From contig JAFVQN010000122.1 in assembly GCA_017504805.1 (NCBI GenBank), positions 1-54,225 of the forward strand: 54,225 bases of DNA. Direction: 5' to 3'. A program made the position numbers and the translations under genes. A model generated the notes under the pieces. That model was given only the letters and a program-made list of their open reading frames with translations, was not told where the DNA came from and searched no databases. Shown here piece by piece: positions 26,602 through 34,680 of this stretch (its first letter is position 1; each line of letters begins with the position of its first letter). This stretch comes from Akkermansia sp. (GTDB lineage Bacteria; Verrucomicrobiota; Verrucomicrobiia; Verrucomicrobiales; Akkermansiaceae).

Positions 26602-27786
26602 ATGGCAGGTATCATCGTAGCGCCCAAGGCGCGTATTTTTCATGGTCACGACTGGGTATACGGCACTGAAGTACGCACGGTGTTCGGGAATCCCCAGCCG
26701 GGGGATGTGGTGTTGTTGAAAGACCAGCGGGATCATTACCTGGGGTCTGCAATGTACAACCCTCATTCCCAGATTGTTGCCCGCCGCTTCTCCCGCCGGA
26801 AACAGGACCTTGACCGCGATTTCTTTGCCCGCCGTATTTCACAGGCGGCCATGCTGCGTGAGCGCTGGCTGCCGGGGGAGGAGATGATGCGCCTTGTATG
26901 GAGCGAGAGTGATGGTTTGCCAGGGTTGATTATTGACCGTTATCAGGATGTGCTTGTGGTGCAGACGCTCACCATGGCCATGTACCAGCGTCTGGGGCTC
27001 ATCAAGGATATCCTGGGGGATTTGTTTTCGCCCCGCGCCATCATTGTGCGCAATGATTCTCCCATGCTGGTGGCAGAAGGAATCGAACAGGAAACCTATG
27101 TGGCTGCTGGTGAGCAGCCTGAGCCCTTCGTGGCCACCGGGCGCGGCATCAAGTTCCTGGTAGACCTTGCCACCGGGCAGAAAACCGGGCTCTACCTTGA
27201 CCAGCTTCAGAATTATCAGGAAGTGGCGCGTCTGGCTCGTGGCCGCCGCGTGCTGGATTGCTTCTGCAACCAGGGCGGATTTGCTCTGGCCTGTGCCAAG
27301 GCGGGTGCCGCCAGCGTGACGGCTGTTGATATCTCGGAAGATGCCATTGCGTCTGTGCGCCGGAACGCTGAGCTGAACGGGCTTGAAGTAGAGGCGATTG
27401 CTGAGAATGCCTTTGATTTTCTCAAGCGCGAGAGTGATAAGGTCCGCAATGGGGCCGACCCGAAGTGGGATCTGATCATTCTGGATCCTCCCAGCTTCAC
27501 CCGCAACAAGAAGAGTCTGAACGGCGCGCTTCGTGGATACAAGGAGATTCATCTGCGCGCCATGCAGATGCTGCCTGTCGGCGGTGTGCTTTCCACCTTC
27601 AGCTGCTCGCATCACATCAGCGCCAACCTGTTCAAGCAGACAATCTGTGATGCTGCTGTGGATGGCCACTGCACGCTGCGCCAGACGCATGTACACGGCC
27701 AGAGCCCGGACCACCCGATTCTGCTGAATATCCCTGAGACAGAGTACCTCAAGGGCTTCAGTTTTGAAATGGTGCCCGGACGCTGA
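26602..27786 (+). CDS. rlmI: Class I SAM-dependent rRNA (cytosine-5) methyltransferase, RlmI-like
   Basis: This is a 394-residue enzyme. The N-terminal PUA domain (KARIFHGHDWVYGTEV, then GDVVLLKDQRDHYLGSAMYNP) is followed by an EEHEY-type linker domain. The C-terminal Rossmann methyltransferase has VLDCFCNQGGFALACAKAGA as SAM motif I, and DLIILDPPSFTRNKKS and STFSCSHH as the catalytic DPPSF and SCS segments. E. coli RlmI makes m5C1962 of 23S rRNA; the exact target here is inferred. ATG 26602 is chosen from the promoter position. The neighbouring divergent nusA promoter lies about 80 nt away. Confidence 0.88.
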   Translation: MAGIIVAPKARIFHGHDWVYGTEVRTVFGNPQPGDVVLLKDQRDHYLGSAMYNPHSQIVARRFSRRKQDLDRDFFARRISQAAMLRERWLPGEEMMRLVWSESDGLPGLIIDRYQDVLVVQTLTMAMYQRLGLIKDILGDLFSPRAIIVRNDSPMLVAEGIEQETYVAAGEQPEPFVATGRGIKFLVDLATGQKTGLYLDQLQNYQEVARLARGRRVLDCFCNQGGFALACAKAGAASVTAVDISEDAIASVRRNAELNGLEVEAIAENAFDFLKRESDKVRNGADPKWDLIILDPPSFTRNKKSLNGALRGYKEIHLRAMQMLPVGGVLSTFSCSHHISANLFKQTICDAAVDGHCTLRQTHVHGQSPDHPILLNIPETEYLKGFSFEMVPGR

Positions 27787-27795
27787 GGAAAAGCC

Positions 27796-27823
27796 TTGCA
27801 AAACGCGCCATTTGTGGTAGGCT
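27796..27823 (+). promoter_or_regulatory. Candidate promoter of the double-NodB gene, leaderless type
   Basis: TTGCAA (27796-27801), a 16-nt spacer and TAGGCT (27818-27823) end 9 nt before the ATG at 27833. Confidence 0.5.
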
Positions 27824-27832
27824 GGAGTCGGC

Positions 27833-29923
27833 ATGGTACACTTTAGATTCTGGCTTTCAGTATTAGCCCTGACGGCTGCTCCCATGGCTGCGCTGGCAGA
27901 GATGCCGGCTGCGGCGGCAGTGACACAGCCGGCTGGTGCACCGCAAGAGATTCACCCCATGCAGGTAGCAGTGCTGGGGTATGGTGCCTTTGCTGATACT
28001 GAGGGTAAGCCCGGTATCACGTCCACGACCTTCCTTTCTCAGATGACATATCTGAAAGAGCAGGGAATTACACCCGTCTCCCTGCAACAATTTGTTGACT
28101 GGAAAGCAGGGAAGGCGTCTTTGCCGGAGCGTAGTGTCCTGATTACGCTTGATGAAGCAGATGCAGCGGCTTACGCGGTTGCGTATCCTGTTCTCAGGCA
28201 GTTTGGTTTTCCCTGCGTCGTTTTTGTTGATGGCCGGAATTTCCGGGGCGAGGCATCCAGTCTGGGCCTTCCCCAGCTTTATGAGATGCAGCAGCACGGG
28301 GCTGCAATCGGGAGCCGGAGCCTGAACCGCCTTCTCCCCTGCGACTGGCAGTATGCAGAGCTTGCCGGGCCGGATGCCGCTCAGAAAACCGCCGAGCGGG
28401 AATTGGGCGTTTCTGCCCAGCGCATTGTATCGAATTTCGGCGTATGTCAGGCATTTGCCTATCCCCGGGGATATGCTGATGCAAATATGGTGGAATACCT
28501 GGCGATTTATGGCTACAAGGTTGCATTCGGAATGCGTGAGGGCAAGGTGCAGCAGGATGCTGCAGATTTCACGCTGAACCGTTATATGGTGACCGACATG
28601 CAGGCATTTGCCCGGGCTGTGAATTTTGGTGCTGCCAGTGATGATGAACTGGTGCTTCAGCGGGTGCGCTCCGTGGCTGCCGGAAATAATCCCGCACCTG
28701 AACCTGCGGCGGTGAAACCGGCAGATGGAACCCCGGGCGTTTTTCCGACCTTGGTAGGCAATGCTGCAGCAGAGGCTGCAATTCAGCCCCCGCTTCCGCC
28801 GGTTGTAGACCCCGTTATGGGAATGGCGGCAGACGCAGCAGAGTCTTCGTCTGCTCCCATCCCGCTGCCGGAGGTGGGGGAAATCAAGGATCCCGTGCTG
28901 CTGCCTCGGCCTGTCAGCAGCGTGCCGGCTGTGGGCCCGCTGGTGCGTCGCTCGGTCGGGGGAGACTGGGTAACAAGAGAGTTTCCTCGCCCTGTGGTGC
29001 CTCGCGAACAGACTCGCATAGCCGTGCTCGGCTACCATGATTTCAGCAATACCCGGAAAGTGACGGATATGTGCATGCGCACGGCGGAATTCTGCCAGCA
29101 GATGCAGTACATCAAGGATTCGGGGCTGACTGTCATCACCATGCAGGATTTCCTGGAATGGCTGCTTGGTAACAGGTGCCTGCCGGAGCGCTGCGTGCTC
29201 ATCACTATAGATGATGGCTGGAAGAGCGTGTATACGGATGCTTTCCCGGTGCTCAAGGAATACGGATTTCCCTTTACGCTGTACCTTTATACCGGATTCC
29301 TGGGCGGTCATGGCCGCTCAATGACTCCTGAAATGATTCGCGAAATGCAGGAATGTGGTGCAAGTGTAGGGAGCCATTCGGCCTCGCATTTATACCCCAG
29401 CCAGTGGAAGCGCTATGCCGCTGATTCTCCGGAATATGCTGCCCAGTTGCAGCGGGAAATCCCCGATTCCGTGGCAAAGTTGAAAGAGAAATTCACCAAT
29501 TGCTCAACCTACTGTTATCCTGGCGGGTATCATACGGAGCAAATGGTGGAATGTCTGCGAGCCAATGGTATCGGTGCCGCATTTACCGTGATTGAGAAAA
29601 AGGTGACGAGCCTTGCAGACCCGCTGCTGGTGCATCGGTACATGGTGATGGGGAATGACCCGCGCGTCTTCCGCCGCGCCGTGAATTTCGATGACGTGCC
29701 CGGTGTGAAACCGACAGCACAGGGTATCACCGAAGCCCGGGAGCGGGCCAAGGCGTTCTTCCCGAAAGCCTTTGAGGGCCTGGGCAGCGCACCGCCTCCC
29801 GCCACTCCGCGCGCAGCCGCGCCTGTTCCTCTTGCCCCGATGCCGTCACCGCCTCCTGCACCCGAAGTGAAATCAGCACTGGAGGATATACCTGAGCCGA
29901 GCTATACCTCACCGGAAAACTGA
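27833..29923 (+). CDS. Secreted protein with two NodB (polysaccharide deacetylase) domains, the first degenerate
   Basis: This 696-residue protein has a signal peptide (about 1-22, ending ALAE). Two homologous NodB domains span about 42-268 and 393-645, joined by a Pro/Ala-rich linker and followed by a Pro-rich tail. The second domain keeps the carbohydrate esterase 4 motifs: LGYHDF with H402, TIDDGW with D460/D461, and the metal site SHSASH with H515 and H519. In the first domain the same positions read LGYGAF (51), TLDEAD (105-110) and SRSLNR (161-166). The metal ligands are therefore gone and that domain should be inactive. The active half would deacetylate N-acetyl or O-acetyl groups on peptidoglycan or another glycan in the envelope; the substrate is unknown. 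Confidence 0.85.
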   Translation: MVHFRFWLSVLALTAAPMAALAEMPAAAAVTQPAGAPQEIHPMQVAVLGYGAFADTEGKPGITSTTFLSQMTYLKEQGITPVSLQQFVDWKAGKASLPERSVLITLDEADAAAYAVAYPVLRQFGFPCVVFVDGRNFRGEASSLGLPQLYEMQQHGAAIGSRSLNRLLPCDWQYAELAGPDAAQKTAERELGVSAQRIVSNFGVCQAFAYPRGYADANMVEYLAIYGYKVAFGMREGKVQQDAADFTLNRYMVTDMQAFARAVNFGAASDDELVLQRVRSVAAGNNPAPEPAAVKPADGTPGVFPTLVGNAAAEAAIQPPLPPVVDPVMGMAADAAESSSAPIPLPEVGEIKDPVLLPRPVSSVPAVGPLVRRSVGGDWVTREFPRPVVPREQTRIAVLGYHDFSNTRKVTDMCMRTAEFCQQMQYIKDSGLTVITMQDFLEWLLGNRCLPERCVLITIDDGWKSVYTDAFPVLKEYGFPFTLYLYTGFLGGHGRSMTPEMIREMQECGASVGSHSASHLYPSQWKRYAADSPEYAAQLQREIPDSVAKLKEKFTNCSTYCYPGGYHTEQMVECLRANGIGAAFTVIEKKVTSLADPLLVHRYMVMGNDPRVFRRAVNFDDVPGVKPTAQGITEARERAKAFFPKAFEGLGSAPPPATPRAAAPVPLAPMPSPPPAPEVKSALEDIPEPSYTSPEN

Positions 29924-29962
29924 GTTTTTGAGTCTGCACGGATTATGCGCGCATGTTTTGGG

Positions 29963-29991
29963 TGGACAAGATGCGCGGTGATGAGTATAAT
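29963..29991 (+). promoter_or_regulatory. Promoter of the dynamin-like GTPase gene, leaderless type
   Basis: TGGACA (29963-29968), a 17-nt spacer and a consensus TATAAT (29986-29991) end 11 nt before the ATG at 30003. A 7-bp inverted repeat (29948-29954 with 29971-29977) brackets the -35. Confidence 0.7.
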
Positions 29992-30002
29992 GCTGTGTCC
30001 TC

Positions 30003-31646
30003 ATGTTGAAGCGTTGTTACAGAGCTCAGGAAAGTCTGGTGCGCTATTGGGCGCAACAGGCGGTTGCGCTCTGTGATGATATTGATGATGAATCACTAAC
30101 AGGGCCGAAGGAGGCAGTTCTTCAGGCTGAGGAACAGATGGGGAAGGAGCGCCGGGTGGTGTTGATTGGTGCCTCCGGGAGTGGCAAGTCAACCTTGCTG
30201 GCAGGCATGATAGGGCGTCCGGTGATGGCCAGGGTGGCCATTCAGGCTCCATACCTGCGCTGGCGCTATATGGAATCCGGCTCGGATGTTGAAAACAGCC
30301 GCTTCCTGCCGGAGCCGAACCTTTACGGCCTGGAGGTGGTAGAGGCAGGAGATTGCGGGATTCCCGAGGTTGCCGGGCTTGTGGCTCCCCTGCTGGCAGA
30401 TGCGGATGCTGTGGTGGCCGTGGTGGATGCCCGGATGGTGGAAGACTCGCCGGTTTGGGCTCTCATGCAACCCCTGCCTGAAGAGGGCGGTGCGGCTTGT
30501 CTGATTGCGCTGACTCATGTGGATGCGCTGGATACACAGCACGCTGTCATGCTGGGTGACAGGGTCAGGGAGCTTTGCCGTGAACGATTGGGACGCATAC
30601 TCCCGCTGTATCAGATAAACCCGCAGAATGCGACTGTGGCTGCTGAGTTCGGCAGCAAGGTGGTAGAGGCTATGGAAAACTCCAGTGGTGGCTTGCGCGC
30701 GGCCATCCGCGAGGTGATGAAGCGCGGGTCTGATCTGCTGTACAAGCAGGGCAGTGTGCTGAAGGCTCGAGATGCCGTGGCTCGCACGGATAGTGGTTTC
30801 CTGGCCGGTATTGAGCAGGAGATTGACAATTTCCTCGCAAGACAGATGCAGGGTGTCAGAAATTGCGTCCTCAATTATTCAGCAGCGGCCCAGCGCACCA
30901 TGCCCCGCCTTATCCGGCATCTGCGCCGCAGCATGGGATGGTTCCTCTCGCCCGTGGTATTCATCCGCCTGGAGGGCTACGGCCCGGCTACCGAGAACCT
31001 CTATTATCGCCTCGTGCTGGACGATATATCGATGCAGCAGGAGGAACTCGACAAGCAGTTCATCATCTCCTGCGGTGGTCACTGGCGCAGCGTGCGCCCC
31101 CGCATGAAGCAGTCACTGCAATGTGAAATCGGTGATTTCCCCTCGGCTGATTTGGAAAGCGAGCTCGCCCAGCTTCGGGAGCGCCTCCAGTCAACGCTGT
31201 ATGCCCCCTTCCGTTACCTGAAGCTGCGCAGTGCGTTCATGACGCTGTTCAAACGCCAGGTGGACTGGATGCGCTTCTTTGTGACCTGTTTCTGTCTACT
31301 GGTGATTCTCGCAGGGGTATTGGGCCTGATGGGGCTGGATACTATCGCCTTTATCGCGCTCTCCGTTGCGGCGTTCATCTGGCTGCTTGGCTCGCTCATT
31401 CACGTCCTGGTGGTGCGCAAGATATGCTCCTGGGTGCGTACAAGCGCGGAACCGCTCAGAGAAGGCCTGTATTCCCAGATGGGCGACCTGGTGCAGGATA
31501 TGATAGTTTCCCGAGTGGCTGCTTACCGGCGGCTGTATACCGGCCCGCGACAGCGCGTGGCAGATTATGAGGTGTCGCTGGCGCCCCTGCAGCAGCGCCA
31601 GAGTGAGATTTTCCGCCAGTTGCGCTCGGCCGCTCCACACGTCTGA
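30003..31646 (+). CDS. Dynamin-like membrane GTPase (putative)
   Basis: This is a 547-residue protein with a P-loop GASGSGKST at 56-64, a G4-like THVD at about 171-174 (in place of NKxD/TKxD), and a helical body. A hydrophobic hairpin at about 424-469 (two membrane spans around a GLDT turn) is followed by a helical tail. A GTPase head, long stalk-like helices and a membrane paddle near the C-terminus match bacterial dynamin-like or YfjP/EngA-associated membrane GTPases. These act in membrane remodelling or stress protection. A DxxG switch II motif is not obvious. I am sure of the NTPase fold and membrane hairpin; the dynamin assignment is inference. rarA follows after 21 nt. Confidence 0.6.
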   Translation: MLKRCYRAQESLVRYWAQQAVALCDDIDDESLTGPKEAVLQAEEQMGKERRVVLIGASGSGKSTLLAGMIGRPVMARVAIQAPYLRWRYMESGSDVENSRFLPEPNLYGLEVVEAGDCGIPEVAGLVAPLLADADAVVAVVDARMVEDSPVWALMQPLPEEGGAACLIALTHVDALDTQHAVMLGDRVRELCRERLGRILPLYQINPQNATVAAEFGSKVVEAMENSSGGLRAAIREVMKRGSDLLYKQGSVLKARDAVARTDSGFLAGIEQEIDNFLARQMQGVRNCVLNYSAAAQRTMPRLIRHLRRSMGWFLSPVVFIRLEGYGPATENLYYRLVLDDISMQQEELDKQFIISCGGHWRSVRPRMKQSLQCEIGDFPSADLESELAQLRERLQSTLYAPFRYLKLRSAFMTLFKRQVDWMRFFVTCFCLLVILAGVLGLMGLDTIAFIALSVAAFIWLLGSLIHVLVVRKICSWVRTSAEPLREGLYSQMGDLVQDMIVSRVAAYRRLYTGPRQRVADYEVSLAPLQQRQSEIFRQLRSAAPHV

Positions 31647-31667
31647 TTTTGCTCAGCTCTCCAAGTC

Positions 31668-33026
31668 ATGCAGTACGACCTTTTCACCCCGCACGGAGAG
31701 AACCCGGAGCCGCCCGAAGCGCCGCAGCACCAGATGCCGCTGGCCGCGCGCATGCGGCCTGAGTCGCTGGCTGAAGTGGCCGGGCAGAAACATCTGCTGG
31801 CCGAGGGCAAACTGCTGCGCCGTGCCATTGAGACTGACCGCTTTTCTTCTTTAATTTTCTACGGCCCGCCCGGCGTGGGCAAGACTACTCTGGCCTATGT
31901 CATTGCGCGCTCTACGAGCGCTTTCTTCGTGATGCTCAATGGAGTGGAATCGAACGTGAGTGAAATCCGAGCCCGGATTGAAGAAGCGCGTTCGCGTATG
32001 GCCATTCACGGTCAGAAAACGATTCTTTTTGTGGACGAGTTGCACCGTTTCAACAAGGCTCAGCAGGACGTGCTGCTTCCGCATCTGGAACGCGGAACGG
32101 TGCGTTTCATCGGCGCCACGACTGAAAATCCTTACTTTGCCATCAACTCAGCCATGCTAAGCCGCTCGCAGATTTTTCCGCTAGAGCCGGTGCCGGATGA
32201 TGAGATTGTGGCCTTGCTGCGCCGCGCGGCGCAGGATGCAGAACGCGGTTTGGGCAAACTCCCGCTGCAGCTCGATGAAGACGCGTTGCAGCACATTGCC
32301 TTGAAAGCAGATGGTGATGCCCGCAAGGCATTGACTGCATTGGAAGTTGCAGCGATGTCAACCGCTCCGGGGGAAGATGGCACCATACACCTGAACCTGG
32401 AGGTGGCGGAGGAATCCATCCAGAAAAAAGCAGTGAAATATGACCGCGCCGGGGATGGTCACTATGATACCATTTCTGCCTTCATCAAGTCGATGCGCGG
32501 CAGTGACCCGGACGCCGCCCTGTACTGGCTGGCGTTCATGTTGAATGCTGGCGAGGATATACGCTTCATCGCGCGGCGCCTGGTCATCTGCGCCAGTGAG
32601 GATGTGGGGCTGGCTGATTCCAATGCACTGCGCGTGGCGATGGATGCGGCACGCGCTGCCGAAATGCTTGGTATGCCGGAGGCCCGCATCCCCCTGGCTC
32701 ATGCCACTGTCTATATCGCCACTGCGCCTAAGAGCAACTCGGCCTACATGGGTATCAACGACGCGCTGAAGGATGTGAAGGAAGGTCGTACCCTGGCCGT
32801 GCCTGACCACCTGGCGACACCCACACGCAAAAAACTGGCGCGTCTGCGTGGTGTGACTGAGGAAGCCACTCAGTATAAGTACGCGCATGATTTTGACGAC
32901 CACTTTGTGCCGCAGGCATACCTGCCGGAGGGGCGTGTATATTATCACCCCACGACAAATGGCCTGGAGCTCCGCATTTCGGAGCGCATGGAGTACCTGC
33001 GCAAACGCCGCGAGGGACAACAATGA
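31668..33026 (+). CDS. rarA: Replication-associated recombination protein A (AAA+ ATPase, RarA/MgsA)
   Basis: This 452-residue AAA+ ATPase acts at stalled replication forks. It starts with a beta-clamp-binding-like region (QYDLF at 2-6), followed by MPLAARMRPESLAEVAGQKHLL. Walker A is FYGPPGVGKTT (64-74), and Walker B is ILFVDELHRFNKAQQD. The sensor region is FIGATTENPYFAIN. The C-terminal tetramerisation region includes YDTISAFIKSMRGSDPDAALYWL, a hallmark of RarA/WRNIP1. The full length is normal. It is probably co-transcribed with the GTPase gene and ends at a bidirectional terminator shared with serA. Confidence 0.95.
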   Translation: MQYDLFTPHGENPEPPEAPQHQMPLAARMRPESLAEVAGQKHLLAEGKLLRRAIETDRFSSLIFYGPPGVGKTTLAYVIARSTSAFFVMLNGVESNVSEIRARIEEARSRMAIHGQKTILFVDELHRFNKAQQDVLLPHLERGTVRFIGATTENPYFAINSAMLSRSQIFPLEPVPDDEIVALLRRAAQDAERGLGKLPLQLDEDALQHIALKADGDARKALTALEVAAMSTAPGEDGTIHLNLEVAEESIQKKAVKYDRAGDGHYDTISAFIKSMRGSDPDAALYWLAFMLNAGEDIRFIARRLVICASEDVGLADSNALRVAMDAARAAEMLGMPEARIPLAHATVYIATAPKSNSAYMGINDALKDVKEGRTLAVPDHLATPTRKKLARLRGVTEEATQYKYAHDFDDHFVPQAYLPEGRVYYHPTTNGLELRISERMEYLRKRREGQQ

Positions 33027-33040
33027 CCCTGATAAGAAAA

Positions 33041-33072
33041 AGCCGGCAGCGTTTCACAACTGCCGGCTTTCT
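33041..33072. terminator. Bidirectional intrinsic terminator between rarA and serA
   Basis: A 9-bp stem (33041-33049 with 33060-33068, AGCCGGCAG/CTGCCGGCT) and a 10-nt loop have AAAAA before and TTTCTGCTTG after. It can act on both converging transcripts. Confidence 0.85.
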
Positions 33073-33090
33073 GCTTGCTGTAAGCTTGCG

Positions 33091-34659
33091 TTACATGGAA
33101 AGAGCAAAGGCAAGTTTGGCCGAGATTTCCCGGGCGATGCTCTGCACCTGTTCATCAGACACCAGCATGTTAGTCTTGATGACGGCGAGGGAATCGCCGC
33201 TTTCAAGATGTCGGGGTGCAATGATGTTTTCGATGTTGATACCGGCCTGAGAAAGAGACTGGCCGATTGTGGCGATGACACCCGGTCGGTCCGCGTAGCG
33301 CAGCACCAGTGTGTTACCCGCGAGTGAGGCATACAGGTGGTCGAATTCGGCAATGCGGGAAACCACCGGGGTATTGTCCACCACTGTGCCGCGCACGCTG
33401 CTGCGAATCTGCTGGCCGTCCACCTCCATGTAGATGTCGATGGTCAGAGCATCATCATACTGTTTGTCATCCTTGGGCTCGCGTGCCTTGTACACGATGC
33501 CGTGCTCGCGGAACGAGGTTTCTGCAGCGGCTGGCATAAGACCGTGTTCCGCACCGGGCACAGTGCCTTGCAGAATCCAGGGGGTGAACCACTTGCGGAA
33601 TGCCCGCAGGTTGTTGTAGAAGGTGCATTCCACGCGGCGGATGGGCTTGCAGCCACCCGTCTGGTAGCAGAGTTTGCCGAGCATCGAGGCCAGCTGGAGA
33701 TGGGCCGGGTGCAGGTCAGCAGGACGCTCCGCATTGATGACGCATGAGGTGTCACCGGAGACAAAATAGTTAATCATCTGCTTTGCTGCCTGCATGGCTG
33801 CATTTTTGTTGGCCTCCTTCGTGTTGGCTCCGAGATGCGGCAGCAGAAGGTCAGCTACATCGGCACTGGGTTGCATGGCGGCGGCATCCTTGGGATGCAC
33901 GTCGGTGCAGTACAGAATCTTCTTGCCTGCGGCCTTGGCGGCCCGAATGGCATCTTCATCCACCACGCCGTAACGGGAGCAGTTGATGAGCATGGCGCCA
34001 TCCTTCATCTTGTTAATCAGTTCCGCATTGACGAGGTTGCGAGTGGCGGGGCCGCCCGGGACATGCAGCGAGATGATGTCTGCGGTGGAGAAAATCTCAT
34101 CAATCTCAGTGGGGGTGGCGCCGATGTTGAGGGCGCGCTGTTTGGAAAGGAAATGGTCATAACCCAGCACCTTGCATTCGAAGCCCTGAAGCCGCTTGAC
34201 CAGAAGGCGGCCGATGTTGCCCAGACCCAGAATGCCCACGGTCTTGTGGGTGAGTTCCTGGCCCATGTACTTCTTCTTGTTCCATTCGCCGGCGCGCGTG
34301 GTCTTGTCGGCATCGACCACGTAGCGGTAGGTTGCGAGAATCATGGCAATCACCTCTTCGGCCACGGCGTTGGAGTTGGCGCCCGGGGTGTTCATCACGT
34401 CGATTTCCTTCGTGCGGGCATAGACATAGTCGATATTGTCGTAGCCCGCGCCGGCGCGGATGACGCACTTCAGGCCGGGCAGGGCGTCGATGATGTCCTG
34501 TGTTACCTTTTCGGAACGTACGATGACGCCGGCGGCATCCGGGTGGGCTGCCACCAGTTCATCAATCGGGCAGGCGTCGTCCTGCACCACATCGTAACCA
34601 GCAGCAGTCAGTGTCGCGGCGGCTGCCTTGTCGAGTTTTGTAGGAATGAGGATTTTCAT
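33091..34659 (-). CDS. serA: D-3-phosphoglycerate dehydrogenase
   Basis: This 522-residue enzyme oxidises 3-phosphoglycerate to 3-phosphohydroxypyruvate, the first step of serine synthesis. The substrate-domain signature VIRAGAGYDNID is at about 67-77, and the NAD-binding GLGNIG is at 145-150. The later catalytic region includes INCSRYGVVDEDAI, where the usual arginine of the family's NxARG loop is represented by SR. A serine-binding intervening domain (about 310-430) and a C-terminal ACT domain (about 445-522) make it the long, three-domain type. It follows the DUF1015 gene after 21 nt. Confidence 0.92.
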   Translation of the reverse strand: MKILIPTKLDKAAAATLTAAGYDVVQDDACPIDELVAAHPDAAGVIVRSEKVTQDIIDALPGLKCVIRAGAGYDNIDYVYARTKEIDVMNTPGANSNAVAEEVIAMILATYRYVVDADKTTRAGEWNKKKYMGQELTHKTVGILGLGNIGRLLVKRLQGFECKVLGYDHFLSKQRALNIGATPTEIDEIFSTADIISLHVPGGPATRNLVNAELINKMKDGAMLINCSRYGVVDEDAIRAAKAAGKKILYCTDVHPKDAAAMQPSADVADLLLPHLGANTKEANKNAAMQAAKQMINYFVSGDTSCVINAERPADLHPAHLQLASMLGKLCYQTGGCKPIRRVECTFYNNLRAFRKWFTPWILQGTVPGAEHGLMPAAAETSFREHGIVYKAREPKDDKQYDDALTIDIYMEVDGQQIRSSVRGTVVDNTPVVSRIAEFDHLYASLAGNTLVLRYADRPGVIATIGQSLSQAGINIENIIAPRHLESGDSLAVIKTNMLVSDEQVQSIAREISAKLAFALSM

Positions 34660-34680
34660 GTCAGAATAGAGAAGGGGGGA

